64,000 nucleotides of DNA from assembly GCA_947069175.1 (NCBI GenBank), contig CAMTDV010000019.1, forward strand, positions 74,027,358 through 74,091,357. Reading direction: 5' to 3'. The notes under the pieces are model-generated. The model ran no database searches. It saw only the letters and a program-made list of their open reading frames with translations, and was not told the origin of the DNA. The position numbers were made by a program, and so were the translations under genes. This document shows positions 1 to 11,738 of this stretch, one piece after another (within the stretch, counting starts at the first letter, position 1; each line of letters begins with the position of its first letter). Source of the DNA: Scalesia atractyloides. Its lineage: Eukaryota; Streptophyta; Magnoliopsida; Asterales; Asteraceae.

Positions 1-139
1 TACAGATCTCGTGTTTGGGAAGTCTCTACTATCGCCAAACGAACTCGTATTGTGTAGATCTAAGCTTAAAACAGAAGTTTTTGAAGAAAAAGATGAAGAT
101 TTTCGTAAAAGAGTGGGTTTTGATGAAGACGAAGGTAGA
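1..139. other. unassigned edge sequence
   Basis: The minus-strand gypsy RT similarity stops near position 140. The remaining bases to the window edge show no recognisable RT motif in any frame. They may be another insertion or a rearranged part of the element. Confidence 0.3.
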
Positions 140-738
140 TCCTTGTGCAAGGAGAAATACTAGGGCGTATAAAGCCTTTATCAAGAAGTTCTTGAAGTTG
201 GCTAGATAACTCTTGCATTTATGAGGGTGCTAGGCGATAAGGAGACTTGGTAACAGGCGTAGCGCCAGGAATGAGATCGATACGGAAATCAACTGAACGA
301 GGAGGAGGTGGACCAGGAAGGTCTTCGGGGAAAACGTCGGGAAAATCACACACCACTGGAACATCACTTACGTCCTTTCCCTTGCCCTTTTCTTCCACAA
401 TGTGGGCTAAAAAGGCAAAGTACTCCTTACGTAAGTACTTGTTCGCTTGGGTGCATGACATGAGTTTGAGACCTTTCGAGGGTCTTTCTCCATAGACGTG
501 CAAAGTGTCACCGGACGGAAGAGGCAATCTAACGACCTTTTCATGACAAGCGATTTCAGCATGGTTCTTACGAAGCCAATCCATACCTACTATGATATCG
601 AAACTATCCAATTGCATAGGTATGAGATCGATATGGAACACATGATTATTGAGGGTGAGAAAACAATCGCGAAGAACAGAGTCGACGGTGATAGACTTGC
701 CATTGGCAACTTCGACGGTGAAAGATTTTGGAAGATTA
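140..738 (-). pseudogene. Ty3/gypsy protease C-terminus to start of reverse transcriptase (broken)
   Basis: This is the second half of a gypsy pol reading frame, read from 738 down. The protein first shows the end of the aspartic-protease region (FDIIVGMDWL). It then shows the linker into RT (DFPDVFPEDLPG, then IDLIPGATPV and YRLAPS), typical of plant Ty3/gypsy Pol. The frame is stopped by a TAA right after YRLAPS, where an acidic codon is usual. Similarity resumes for about 20 residues (LLDKGFIRPS) before being lost. The first half of the protease lies at 3790-5123. The two halves are separated by the solo LTR at 739-3789, and the target site GATTA (734-738) is repeated at 3790-3794. The element is dead: it has a stop codon, an insertion and frameshifts in gag. 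Confidence 0.85.
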
Positions 739-3700
739 TGTCACACCCTCAATTTCCACTTGCGGAGTTTTACCGCGAGGCGTGTGAACAAACCAGAATC
801 TGAAACACTAGTACGTCGAACGACTCTACATGATTTGATTATACGTTTTGCAAAATCGTTCATTGTAGCTTTTATATCAATTACCAATATTTAGCAGAGC
901 ATTATTTTTAAAGTTTGAGCGGAAGCATAAATAAGTAATGATGCGGGCGCCAACACAAACGCCAAAACAAATGAAAAATCCCAAAACAATATTAATAAAT
1001 AAGACTCGATAAAGATGTCTTGTTCAATGCATGTGCGTGCACCTAGAGCTCCTAGCGTCCTGAGAAACATGTAAAGAAACAAGTGTCAACATTAAAGATG
1101 AGTGAGTTCACAGGTTTTCATAAATTCGTTTGTTCGGTTATAGTTTGTTCTCTCCGTTATCCCCAACCCGGGATAACGTATCAGTTCCATTATTCCAATC
1201 CCGGAATAATAATAAGTTGTTGCTTCCAATATTCCCAACCCGGAATATTAAGTTGTTGTTTCCATTATCCCCAACCCGAGATAATAAGTTGATGTTTCCA
1301 ATATTCCAAACCCGGAATATTAAGTTGATCCGTAATTAAGTTCAATATTAATGTATATAGGTAGCTAGCCTAAAGTCATGTCACTAAGTGTTCGCGATCG
1401 AAGCTGACAGTTGTGCCTCCGTTTTGCCAGGCCTATCACATGACCATGGCGATGTTAGGCCAATCATACACCCGTTGACCATACCCGGTCGGCTAGCGCG
1501 ACTAGCTCGGATGGGGCTCGTCAGACCCAGTAGTACTACTTATAATTCCCCCGCTATTTAACCCAAATACTAACGATCCGAGGAGATTGTCGAGGACTTA
1601 AGTGATAAAGCTGCTTAGTGCCCATAACATTACATTAACATTAACTTAGTTACCGTATAGTTATGTGACGTTAAATTCGTATAACGTAAAGAGTTTGAGT
1701 TTGAGAGTGTATACATGTTTCTCCCCCTGTTGTTTAAAAACCGGATAAAGTTAGGGGCCGTGAACTCACCTTTATTTGCTCGGTTAGTGTAGCAAAGATG
1801 TTATAAGAGATGGGACCGCTAGTTGCGTCCTAACAAACCAATTAATTCCACGTCAGTGTGTAATCACACCAATACAAATTCCACACACAATTTACTCACA
1901 AAGTGATACATACCAACAACATATCTAACACTCAAACATGCATGCAAGTATTCTCATGTGATCATAGAAATCAAACAACTTGTCATGAACATGTTTCAAT
2001 TCCATGCAACACTTTAATGCATACAATCACAAGTTATCAACTTTCTGCTTAACACTCAATTATTCAGCTGTCTTCTAGGATTTTTATAAAATAGTTCTAT
2101 CATTCCAAAAATTCCCATATTTTTATATTAGGTGACATTTATACCATAGAAATTTATATAATTTTTCCAAGTCCTAAATCTTTACCAATTAGCCATAAAT
2201 ATTAATTCATTAAGCTGCAGTCAGATCTACCGCTTTCTGACTGCAGTCCACGGAAGAATTTATTTAAAAATCACTGATCGTCCGATTAACAAACTTCCAA
2301 TTGGAGTTGCCCGGAAATTTCTATACCTAGTTGCTGTACAAAAATCATGACTCAACTCTCTACTGATTTTAAAATCTAGCTTGATAAACAACCAACAAAA
2401 TTCCAGAATTTTCACAGCTTTAGCTACTGAACTTGTTTAGCCCTTTAAAAAATCAAACGACTTCAGAAAATTATGAATCCAGCGCCATTAGATTCCTTAT
2501 TCAAATCTCTACGTTTTAGACATCAGAAAATCCGTTTTTCGACAACTAACGACCGAGTTACAGCCAGATGAAGTCGGCTGTAACTATTATTCAGCAGACT
2601 GTTTCAGCATCTCTTTATAATAAACTCGTGTAATCCCGTTCATGCGATTAATCTAGACGATCTAAAACCGATTTCTAATCCTAGATTAATACCAATATCT
2701 CATCCATGCAAACTCTAGTTCTTACTTCTAGTTATTATAAACAAAACACAGCCTATATGTATTCAACTTTAAAACTCATTCCAACTCTAAATCTTGTATT
2801 ACCAATCCGAAACTATATCATCATGCAACCTGAGAACAGCAACAATCAAAACACATAACTTCGAAGCAACTAGCCATTCGAGCATACATGTATCCGAAAC
2901 ATTTATATCAATTCTTTCAAGCATGTATATATATATATCCGAAACAATACAATTATCTATCTTATTCTATTATGCAAATCCGAACACAACACACTCAAAA
3001 CACGTATAACCGAACATGATCTAGCAACAAAAGATAAATCATAACCTTAAGTGACAAGGTAAGCGGCCGAAACTTGGATGTGAATGGATTTGGCTTGAAA
3101 GTAATTCGCGACCGAGAAGGGCTTGTTGATAAAGTGGCTGTTTGATCGGCCAGAGGTGAACAAAGACTGATCTCGCGATTTGAATGAAGGTGAAGATGGA
3201 GATTTTTGTTGCTGCTGTGACCGAGAGAATTAAACGAACAAGAAAACAGCTGATTGCGATCACAATAAGCGAGAACAAGCTGCGACGGCTGTCTTGTTTG
3301 TTAGGGTTTTCGGATTGTGAAAGAGTATGTATGCGTGTTGTATATATATAAGCGCAACAATGATAGGGTTTACGGTTTGGTTTGGGGTTTATGGCCGAGG
3401 GACTTGGGTGAGTTAGTTGGGTTTGGATGTGATCTCGCGGCCAAGTACTAGGGTGGATTCGGTTTGGGTTTGAACTCGCGGTTTTTGAACTTGATCTCGG
3501 CCGAGAGTGTTTTGGTTTAGGGTTTAGGTTTGCTCTTGGTTTGGATTCGATCTTGGCCGAGGACTTGACTCGAGTTAAAGTTTAAAACTTGTTAACTCCT
3601 AGGGTCACCATGAATCTCTTTGGTTCGTGTCGCGGTTCGGTTCGTGTACATATCTACAATAATTACTTTATAACTAAACAATCACATAAACACTCATCAC

Positions 3701-3789
3701 GTATTCATTCCATGCACGTTTAATACTTAGCACACATATTATTCGACAAGTGTCACGTGTAAGTTATCCGAAAAACACGGGATATCACA
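739..3789 (-). mobile_element. solo LTR (about 3.05 kb) inserted in gypsy protease
   Basis: The segment starts TGTCACACCC and ends GGGATATCACA on the + strand, so in its own orientation it runs TGTGATATCC to GGGTGTGACA with the TG..CA ends of an LTR. It is flanked by the perfect 5-bp repeat GATTA (734-738 and 3790-3794). It interrupts a protease frame that reads on when the insert is ignored. No internal region or second LTR is present, so it is a solo LTR left by LTR-LTR recombination. A TATATATA run near 3338-3350 on the minus strand, followed by a leader-like stretch, may be its promoter. Open frames inside it (for example 3039-3278) show no protein similarity. The end region matches that of the LTR ending at 53692, so both belong to one family. 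Confidence 0.92.
1155..1321. repeat. array of five small hairpins inside the solo LTR
   Basis: Five inverted repeats lie in a row at 1155-1178, 1189-1210, 1228-1249, 1264-1285 and 1300-1321. Each has a 6-base loop of the form CAACCC, AATCCC or AAACCC. The stems differ: CGTTATCCC/GGGATAACG, ATTATTCC/GGAATAAT, AATATTCC/GGAATATT, an ATTATC stem with one mismatch, and AATATTCC again. Pairing is kept while the sequence changes. The spacers resemble each other (agttgttgtttcc-like). Confidence 0.8.
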
Positions 3790-5123
3790 GATTAGAACGT
3801 GCACAATTTAACATTGGTTTAAATTCTATGGATACAAAACTTTTATCCGCACCAGTATCAAATAGTAAAGAAGCATATAAGCCATTGACAAGGAATGTAC
3901 CGTTCACGACTTCATTGTCGTGTTGTGGTTGGTTCGCATTGATGTTGAAAGCGCGGCCACGAGGAGCTTGTTGTTGCTGCTCTTGGTTTAACTGAGGACA
4001 TTGGGGACGGAGGTGATTTGGATCACCGCACTTGAAGCAAGCTCGGACATTGTTGGCGGGTGCATGACGGTTTTGGTTTCGGGGAGATTGCTGGTTTTGG
4101 TTGCCTTGTGGTGCAGGACCACTTCGGCAAGCGGCAGTCACATAACCAAACCTATAGCAATTTGTGCAATGGCGGCAAATGATGTTGGTTGGGTGGTGGT
4201 GATGGCATATAGTACATTTGGGATGATTCCCAATGTATGGCTTTCTTGCGGGTTCTTGAGGGGATTTGGGTTTGCAGCTGGTGTGATCGCGTTGCAACTT
4301 TGGTTTTGAAACTTTCGTTTCTTGCCATTGTTGCTTCGTGATTGGCTTATGGGTTCATTAGTTTCGGTGGTGGCTTGGTTGGCAGATTTGGTTGAGCTGG
4401 AGGATTTGGTTTTATCACGAACACGGTTATCATTGATCTCGGCAGCGAGACGGTAAATATGGTTAAGGTTATCGGGGCTGGAGGCTTGAATGGCATCACG
4501 TATGGCAGGAGGAAGGCCGTTGAGGTATTTCCTAAAAGCACGTGCAGGCGTGTCACGAGGTGGGGAACGATGATGCTTCATTGTTTGAAGCGGGTGGTGT
4601 AACCAAGGTTATCGTCACCAACTTGCCTGAGGTGCCAAAATTCATTCTCAAGCTTTTCTTGTTCATGGGGAGGACAAAACTCCAACATCATCATCTCCCT
4701 AACCTCGATCCAAAGTAGGGCATAGGCTACTTCATTAGAGCGGATGTTACGCTCGTTCGTACACCGCTCGAGAGCTCGAGCCTGGAAGACGCCTGTTGCG
4801 CTTCAGGTTTTAGGTGCTCAGGACAATCACTGTTGATGAATGTCACTTCGATGCTCTCAAACCATTCGAGACATAGCAGTGACACCCTCGTTGCCAGTGA
4901 ATGGCCTAGGGTTGCAAGCGATGAAGTGCTTGTAGTTGAAAGAGGTAGGCTTAGGTTGGTCGGCTTTGGAGTTGACAGACGAGTTGGCGGTAGTAGCAGT
5001 AACCTTGCTCACAATGTCGGGAATGACTTGAGCCATTTGCTTCGCCATGAACGCAAGCAATTCCTTCTTGCTAGCGCTTGACTTTGAGCTCTTCTTGGAG
5101 TTGGAAAGACGGTTGGAAGACAT
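3790..5123 (-). pseudogene. Ty3/gypsy gag and start of aspartic protease (frameshifted)
   Basis: The frame starts with ATG at 5123-5121 (MSSNRLSNSKKSSKSS). It is recoverable in three overlapping frames: 4857-5123, 4138-4581 and 3785-4297. The first piece holds a basic serine-rich start and the NYKHFIACNPRPFTG segment typical of plant gypsy Gag. The third holds a His/Cys region, then a CCHC zinc knuckle (CFKCGDPNHLRPQC) and, after RGRAFNINA, the protease active site LLFDTGADKSFVS. The needed frame changes are single-base indels. The frame runs straight into the solo LTR at 3789 and continues at 738. It lies downstream of the primer-binding site and LTR at 6081-8604, which are part of the same element. 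Confidence 0.88.
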
Positions 5124-6095
5124 CTACAAGGTTGATGGTAAGAGATGAGACTGATCATATGTTTTTGAGAAAAGACATTTTGCATAATTTAGCATGTAAC
5201 ATGTAGCACATAGTTTCAAATAGTTTACATTGGCAAAATAAGAGTTCACATAGTATAATCACAAATATTGACATGAAAGAGTGTAAATTTAGTTTGTTCA
5301 CGAAGGATTATTATTGTTTGAGATTGCGAGATAAGTGCAACTTGTGTAAATGAATCGAAGCTAGTAACATTCAAGGTATAAAACACATTGAAATTGAATT
5401 AGCATAAAAGTTAGGCTCAATAAAACATTGGAATGTTTCGGGTAGAGAAACGTCGACTATTCCAAAGTGGATCGAAAGTTCTTTCGAGTTAGAGAACATG
5501 CGTTTGGCCTAATAAGTGGAATACTCTCATCAAGGAGCGACTAACGGTATTCACCCTTCCATACTATGTCTCTAGTCGATCGAAATATTCGAGACTTTGG
5601 CGAGATTGAAAATAAGGAATGGGACTAGTTAACAAGGTGTGGGTTTCACCCCTAACTTGATAACACCGTACCCTAATGTGGTTGGTACTTACCAAACGAG
5701 GAGCAAATTCCGACTCGTTGATAAGGGTCCACTAGAGTTTGAAATGGAAGTTCCCATCAAGATGTGGATATCACTCTAGCTTGATGGTGTACTTCGTGCA
5801 AAATAGAATACGTGGATTGAGGGATTTCACCAAAAATTCGGGCCATTGGGCCTATCTTGGTGCAAATCGTCTCGTTGATGTAACAAGAGTGTCTTCAAAT
5901 GTGTAATTTGTGTAAGATGTCTTAGGAAAGACATATTGCATTATTTAGACAAAAGAAGGATAGAAGCAATGTAGGAAGAATTAACTTTCTTAAGCATGAA
6001 TAAAGAATGGTAAAAAATTGGACACTTAAACTATAGACTAGGTCAAGAGCATGGCAATTTTCCTAATTCCCTATAGTTATGGCTTGATACCAATC
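5124..6095 (-). other. gypsy leader and primer-binding site
   Basis: This is untranslated leader between the gag ATG and the LTR. Directly against the LTR, the minus strand reads GATTGGTATCAAGCC (6081-6095). This matches the 3' end of initiator tRNA-Met apart from one missing G. No coding sequence was seen in the leader. Confidence 0.8.
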
Positions 6096-8604
6096 TGTCA
6101 CACCCCAACCGATGGCAGAAACATCGGGATGAGACGAACAAATTGCTCAAAACGTCATAACACTTCTTTGCGACAATAATTTAATCATAATAATTCCATT
6201 GATAACAAAATATTGCAATACATTGTTCAAAAATCAAAATACGACAAGTTCAAATAGCATAATTGACATAAACGAAATACAATGATAAAAATTTAGGTGA
6301 GTATCTAGTCCACCCTAATTGCATTTCTTCATATCATCAACTTAGTATCCTGCAACATGTATTAAAATAATATATATCAATAATAATGTTGGCGAGCATA
6401 CAAGTTTAATACTTAGCATAATAAATAAATATTTGACTCATATCCATCATGATAACATTGTAAATAAGTAAAATTGGGCATGCTAAACATGTGATAATAT
6501 ATGTCAATCCACAGTCTAACGCAATATTGATTACTCATTCTTTGTCAAAACAACGAGAGTGTAACATAGTTTACTTAACAATTACCACTAGTTTACGGGC
6601 GGTGCGTTAATCCTATAGCGCTATAAATTGTTAAGGTAGGCTAGCAAGGTTAATGAGCATATACACAAGTCTAGCATAGCATGCAAATATGGGCATATAA
6701 ACAAGTTTCATGATATGTAAGGATATAGTATAAAGTAAACAAGTTTGCGTCATTTGTGAATTTGTACATGTTGCACCCAAAGTGTGAAAATAGGAAAATG
6801 GGATCGAGTATACTCACGGTTTTGCAAGCTAAATCCGACTTGAATCCCAGAGAGTGTGGTAGGTTGATTATCTTGGAGCACCTTGCCCTTCTACAAGAAG
6901 TAACGAAGGTGTATGAGTATTGGGAGCTAACGGGAGATTATGGATTCGGAATGTAAATAACGTAAAAATAGTATTATGAAAATAATCATCTTGTACTCAT
7001 GACACTTGTTCTTGACACTATAGAAACCACAAGGGTTTGGTGTGTTTTCATGGATTCGAAGACCCATTAGAATCGTAACAAGTGTATGGTCTTTAGATGA
7101 TATAACTAGTTTCTTAACAAGTAACTATGGAGTTATTATTAAGTCTTTGTCACATGTTATATTAATATATATATATATAATATATATAAATACTTAGTTT
7201 CGGTACTTCAAATTATATATCAAGCATGAGGTAGGAGATCAAAGTCTCCATTTAGCACATCTAGTGTCTTGGATATCAAGTAGGAAGTAGGAGAACAAGC
7301 TTCCATTTAGGTACCTCTAATGTTCACCACTACACTTGTGTTTATAAACACAAGGAGGGTCAAGAACTAATTAATAACAACAACTAATCTAATGTAAAAC
7401 ATCACGTAGTGTGTGGATTCAAGATGGGTTGCCAAGGCTAGACCATCTTCACACATGCACAAGTTGAACTTGGACACTACTTGTGGGTGTAAACCCAAGT
7501 TGAAAACAGAAAGTTTGTGAGGTTTTCACCTCTAGTTTGACATGTCTCAACCTTGTTTTTAGGCCTAACCAACCACTAATAGTGTTGTACTCATCGGACA
7601 TAGGTTTGAGATGAGATAACTCAAGTTTGAACAAGTTTTGATGAAAACAAAAACAAACAGTCCACTTTGGAGCCATTTTCGTGACATTCCAGGGTCTGAT
7701 TTCCAAGGAAAACCATTGGAGATGTGCACAAGGTCAAACCAAGAAAGTGGGAAAAAGAATGGAGTGATTTCGTTAAGAAATGAGTGAGTTATGCTCACTT
7801 TTGTGAAAGATGAACTTTCTGCCCGAACTTGCAATTAACAGCTGATTATGGAGGATTTGGGAGTGATATGGATGATTAGAAAAGTGTGAAATGCTTGGAA
7901 GAGGTGTGGGATTTATAGGGAAGTGATTAGGGTTGAGTTAGGTGAGTTTTAATGGGGTTTGGAGGCCATTGGAGGAGAAGAAAGTGTGTGGATTCGTGCA
8001 AAATCGCGGATGATTCAAAGTTCCCCCGCCAGGTCCCCTTACGGACCGTAAGGGGGATCCTTGCGGTCCGTAAGGCTTGGTCAGGATTCAAAAGTTCCCC
8101 CGTCAGGTTCCCTTACGGACCGTAAGGGGGGATCCATCAGGAGCCAAACCTTATTTATTTTTATTTTTTTATTGTTTGATAACATACTTAAATGGTTATA
8201 ACTTGCTATTTTATGAGTAAATAAAGGTTTCTAAGCATAAATAACAAGTGTCAAAGGTTCCATACGTATAAATTAAATAAGATTAAATATAAATATCGCG
8301 TATAAGTTTCGTATTTCAGCATGTAAGTCACATATTGTAAGTTTATCAAACGTTTGCGTGTATTGTGGATCAAGTAGCATATATGTAGACACAAATGAGT
8401 TTAACATGATTAAAAATAGACCATGATTAAAATATAACATGACTAAAATAGAAAATGATTAGAACAAGCGTTTCATTATGATTCAAGTCTCGGATTATTG
8501 ATTACAACGGAAAGATGAATACAAATGATTACAAGGGTTTCCAAAAATTGAAATACAACATGAACTTTCCAAATATAGAAAGTTTGAAATAGCAGGGCGT
8601 TACA
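6096..8604 (-). mobile_element. 5' LTR of the decayed gypsy element
   Basis: In element orientation it starts TGTAACGCCC (at 8604) and ends GGGGTGTGACA (at 6096), next to the primer-binding site. Length is 2509 bp. The matching 3' LTR is outside the window, so the TSD (candidate CCTAA after 8604) cannot be confirmed. It carries an AT microsatellite near 7161-7192 and a palindrome cluster at 8016-8134. Its sequence differs from the A/B/C LTR family, and I saw no tRNA-like units in it. Confidence 0.85.
8016..8134. repeat. palindrome cluster in LTR
   Basis: Two direct copies of about 45 bp each contain the near-perfect palindrome CCCTTACGGACCGTAAGGG (8036-8054 and 8110-8128). A third imperfect copy (CCTTGCGGTCCGTAAGG, 8059-8075) lies between them. 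Being near the 5' end of the LTR in element orientation, it could be a promoter or protein-binding cluster. Confidence 0.8.
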
Positions 8605-8650
8605 CCTAATGGAGCCTACCTCCGCCGTATGTTGTGCAAAGCCCTCAACC

Positions 8651-8816
8651 TAGTGACGGGCCTAGTGTATAACTAGGGGCAACCCCCGCTACGACTTGGT
8701 GCTCCGGCGTTAGTGTAAAATAGTGTAAATTTTGTAAAAATTTGACGTTTTTTTTATTTCGTTATCATTTTTTTATAAAACGTTACCGCTTGAGTGATTT
8801 TCTAGATCCACTACTG
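8651..8816. mobile_element. hAT-type MITE
   Basis: A 166-bp unit with imperfect terminal inverted repeats (TAGTGACGGGCCTAG at the left, CTAGATCCACTACTG at the right). It is flanked by a perfect 8-bp duplication CCTCAACC (8643-8650 and 8817-8824), the length expected for hAT elements. It has no coding capacity. Confidence 0.75.
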
Positions 8817-8824
8817 CCTCAACC

Positions 8825-9476
8825 CAACCCCACACCCCCGGTCTTATAAGCTTTTATAGAAATTGTCTCTTTCAAAATATTAAAAAATTGTACGTGCATA
8901 AAGATACATTCATTAAATATATAACAAAACCATCTATTTATGATAAACACGATATATAATTCTGTTAAAAACAAGAACCTAGTACGTATCTTTTAGTGGG
9001 GATTCCTTTATAAGTTAAATATGCACAATTAAAATGCATATACATACACTAATGTGTGAATTATAAAGTTTTCAAAAAAAATTGTATATAATCATTTTTA
9101 CTGATCAATCGACCACTAAAACGTCCATAATCCAAAAAAAAAATTTATATAATCATTTTTGACTGATCAACCGGCCACTGAAACGTCCATAAAAGTATTT
9201 TTAGTAATGTGAATACTAAAAATAGTTATTACGATTTTAAAATAAAAATATATATATTAATATTCAAACCCTAGCTTCACCTTCAAAGGCTTTAATCCCC
9301 ACAATTTTAAGGACACTAATTCTATTTTTGGTAATATAACAAGATGACCAATTTTCACCATTCATAATTTTAGTAAAAGTAAATACCCATTATACCCTCG
9401 CACCATCTATCAACACGTTTCCATCAAAGCTCAACTTACGCACCCAACACCAAGGTCAAATATGGAAACACATAAC
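8825..9476. other. intergenic AT-rich spacer
   Basis: No gene seen. A roughly 65-bp segment around ACTGATCAATCGACCACT (9089-9135) is repeated, slightly changed, at 9155-9200. The last 200 bases form the promoter region of the NRP1-like gene. Confidence 0.5.
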
Positions 9477-9486
9477 CTATATATTC
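9477..9486 (+). promoter_or_regulatory. TATA box of NRP1-like gene
   Basis: CTATATATTC lies 55-64 bases upstream of the ATG at 9541 and is the best TATA-like site there. A short AT/C-rich leader follows. Confidence 0.55.
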
Positions 9487-9540
9487 ATCCTCTTATATTT
9501 TTATCAAAAACTTTCACAACCCACAACCTTAAAACAAACC

Positions 9541-9879
9541 ATGGACTCAAGCAATGACCAGCCAAAACCAACCAATTCCGAGCTTATGGCAAGTGCCAAG
9601 GTGATGTCGGACGCGGTCGCCGGCAAGGAGACCGACCCAGGTAAGATAGCGGGTGCTGCGGCCGACGTTCTTGACGCCGCGGCTAATTATGGAAAGCTAG
9701 ATGATAAGCAAGGGTTGGGGATGTATATGGACCAAGCAGCTGATTATCTTCATAAATATGAAACTACTCACACCACCACAACTACGAAAACCGACACGTC
9801 TGGCAACCAGACCACCGAAACCACCACCACGAAAACGGATACATCGGGCCACAAGACAACCGAAACTACCACAAGTTAA
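9541..9879 (+). CDS. NRP1: nodulin-related protein 1-like
   Basis: A single-exon gene of 112 residues. Residues 12-75 match the plant nodulin-related protein family (Arabidopsis NRP1, AT2G03440). That core has SELMASAKVM, a central GKIAGAAADVLDAAANYG segment and GMYMDQAADYLHKYETTH. The C-terminal 35 residues are a threonine-rich tail with an imperfect repeat (KTDTSG..TTETTT, three rounds), low in complexity and probably disordered. No signal peptide or membrane segment is visible. The Arabidopsis protein is reported to affect heat and ABA responses; its biochemical role is not established. The start codon is the first ATG after the TATA box, in ACC-ATG-G context. GC content is higher than in the flanks, as expected for a real gene. 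It lies about 50 kb from the erlin gene at 58.2 kb, whose Arabidopsis counterpart (AT2G03510) is a close neighbour of NRP1. Confidence 0.87.
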   Translation: MDSSNDQPKPTNSELMASAKVMSDAVAGKETDPGKIAGAAADVLDAAANYGKLDDKQGLGMYMDQAADYLHKYETTHTTTTTKTDTSGNQTTETTTTKTDTSGHKTTETTTS

Positions 9880-9984
9880 GACTGCATTGCTCCATCATGT
9901 GTTGATGACAAATGCACGTAGAGGTGTGGATAATATAGAGGTGTTAAACGTTACAAATTAACATATTTTTTATTTTTTCTTAAA

Positions 9985-10282
9985 GAGTAAACTGTCATTT
10001 TCGTATGTGTAGTTTGTCCAATTATGCCAGTCTACGCCAAATTTCAAAATTGTACAATTTCCGTCCCTGACATTCTTGAAATATGTCAATTCCTTCCAAA
10101 AAAACATGAGTTAACTGTCATTTTCGTCCTTATGGTTTGTCCAATTATCCGATTCAACCTTTGTTTTTTAGACGGAACTAGCATGTTTCAAGAATGTCGG
10201 GGATGAAAATGATACAAATTTGAAATTTGCCCTGACCTGAAATAATTGGACAAATTACAGGGACGAAAATGGTAGTTAATTC
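9985..10282. mobile_element. Mutator-like MITE 1
   Basis: A 298-bp fold-back element beginning GAGTAAACTGTCATTTTCG and ending with its near reverse complement. It is flanked by the perfect 9-bp duplication TTTCTTAAA (9976-9984 and 10283-10291). It is the same family as five other copies in this window, all with GAGT(T)AA..-type ends. Confidence 0.85.
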
Positions 10283-10291
10283 TTTCTTAAA

Positions 10292-11738
10292 TTAAAAAAA
10301 ATGTGAAAAAAGTATAAGATTTGGATCTGTGAGCATGTATTGAACCGCCTATATTGAACCACCCCGTGGATTATGGATCCCCCTTCGGTGTGAAGATGAC
10401 CAAAGGCGTGTTTAAGGGTCGAGGAGCCGAATATGATCACGGAACATGTGTTTGTTCCGGTCCTTTTTACGTGTTCATATGTGTAGGCTGAAACTCGATG
10501 CATGTGTAGGCTGATGATTTCATATGTATAGGCTGATATTACAAATGTACAGATTCAGTTACATGTGTATAGGCTGATATAACCTAGGACGTGTACAGTT
10601 AAGGGGTTAGGGCTTATGGTTAGGTTTCGACAAACCGGTTCCAACGCTGCCGAAATGAGCTCAATCGAAGTTTGTTGACCCAGTTTCCTACACATCCTAG
10701 GTTAAGAACATTTTGTACCAGATGTTTACCCTAAAATCTATAAACAATGTAAGCATGAATACAAAAGGTGGACTTGTGTTAAAAATATTTAACTGTTAGT
10801 TTCTATATTCAAACCAAACAAGATATAGAAGAACAATATTCATTTTAGAACCAAAAATATGTTACATAACTTGAACCGCTAGAACCAAAAAAATGTTACA
10901 TAACTTCAACAACTGCATAATGCACAAGTACGTAATAATTTGAATCTGATGCGTAAGCGTATAATACACAAGTATGTAATAATTTGAATCTGATGCGTAA
11001 GACGCTTACATAATAGTCTCAGTTTCTCTCTCCCACTACTTTAGTTATCTTTTATACATCGTATACAAGTGCACAGCTCTCAACATACTGTTGGTTTTCA
11101 AATGGATGTTAGATGAGAGGAACATGCAACTAAATTAGTAGAAAACATGCATGAATAAAGAAATGAAAATTGCAGCCAATACATTCCACAAAACCAACAT
11201 GCAACGAAATTAATGAGCCAAAATTACTTTAAAATGTAGTTAACTACAATCATATAGTGCATAAAATTGGTGCAAAACTAAAGTGACACCGACTATCCAA
11301 TAACTACTTAACACAGGGTGATAATTTCTATCACAACATGAAAGTAACGAGGCTTTGGGTTGCAAATGTCGAATCCAACTCTTTTGACACGTTTTAATAA
11401 ACATGTTCTGATGTTCGGAAACACGATTTTAAGTGCAAGTTAGAGTTGATGAATTCGACATGAATAAAAGTATAGGTCGTGCCAGACGCTAATCCACATT
11501 TGTTGGCAACCTACAAAACATAGAGCCCTAATTTTCATATGAAAAAACAATATATGGTTTTGTTATACGTTCTGCTTCTCATTTGTGTCTAAAAAGACTA
11601 CTCATTGTCGTCGTCTTTTTAAATAAAGATAACATTATATTTCTTAAATTCGATATAAAAAGCACCACTCGACCAAAGTTTTGATCTTCACCTTGGGCCA
11701 AGAAGACAAAATGTCTATTTACATAAGCTATGATGTGT
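10292..11738. other. intergenic spacer with small tandem repeats
   Basis: No gene recognised. Short tandem repeats are present: CATGTGTAGGCTGAT-like units at about 10445-10580, and a duplicated segment around AATAATTTGAATCTGATGCG at about 10920-11005. The last part is downstream of the EAF7-like gene and should contain its 3' UTR. Confidence 0.5.

Noticed and set aside
3039..3278. Small minus-strand protein in the 3-kb solo LTR
   Set aside because: It lies in the leader-like part of an LTR, has no protein similarity and no counterpart in the related LTR.
4001..4309. Plus-strand open frame of 102 codons
   Set aside because: It is the shadow of the gag zinc-knuckle region on the other strand.
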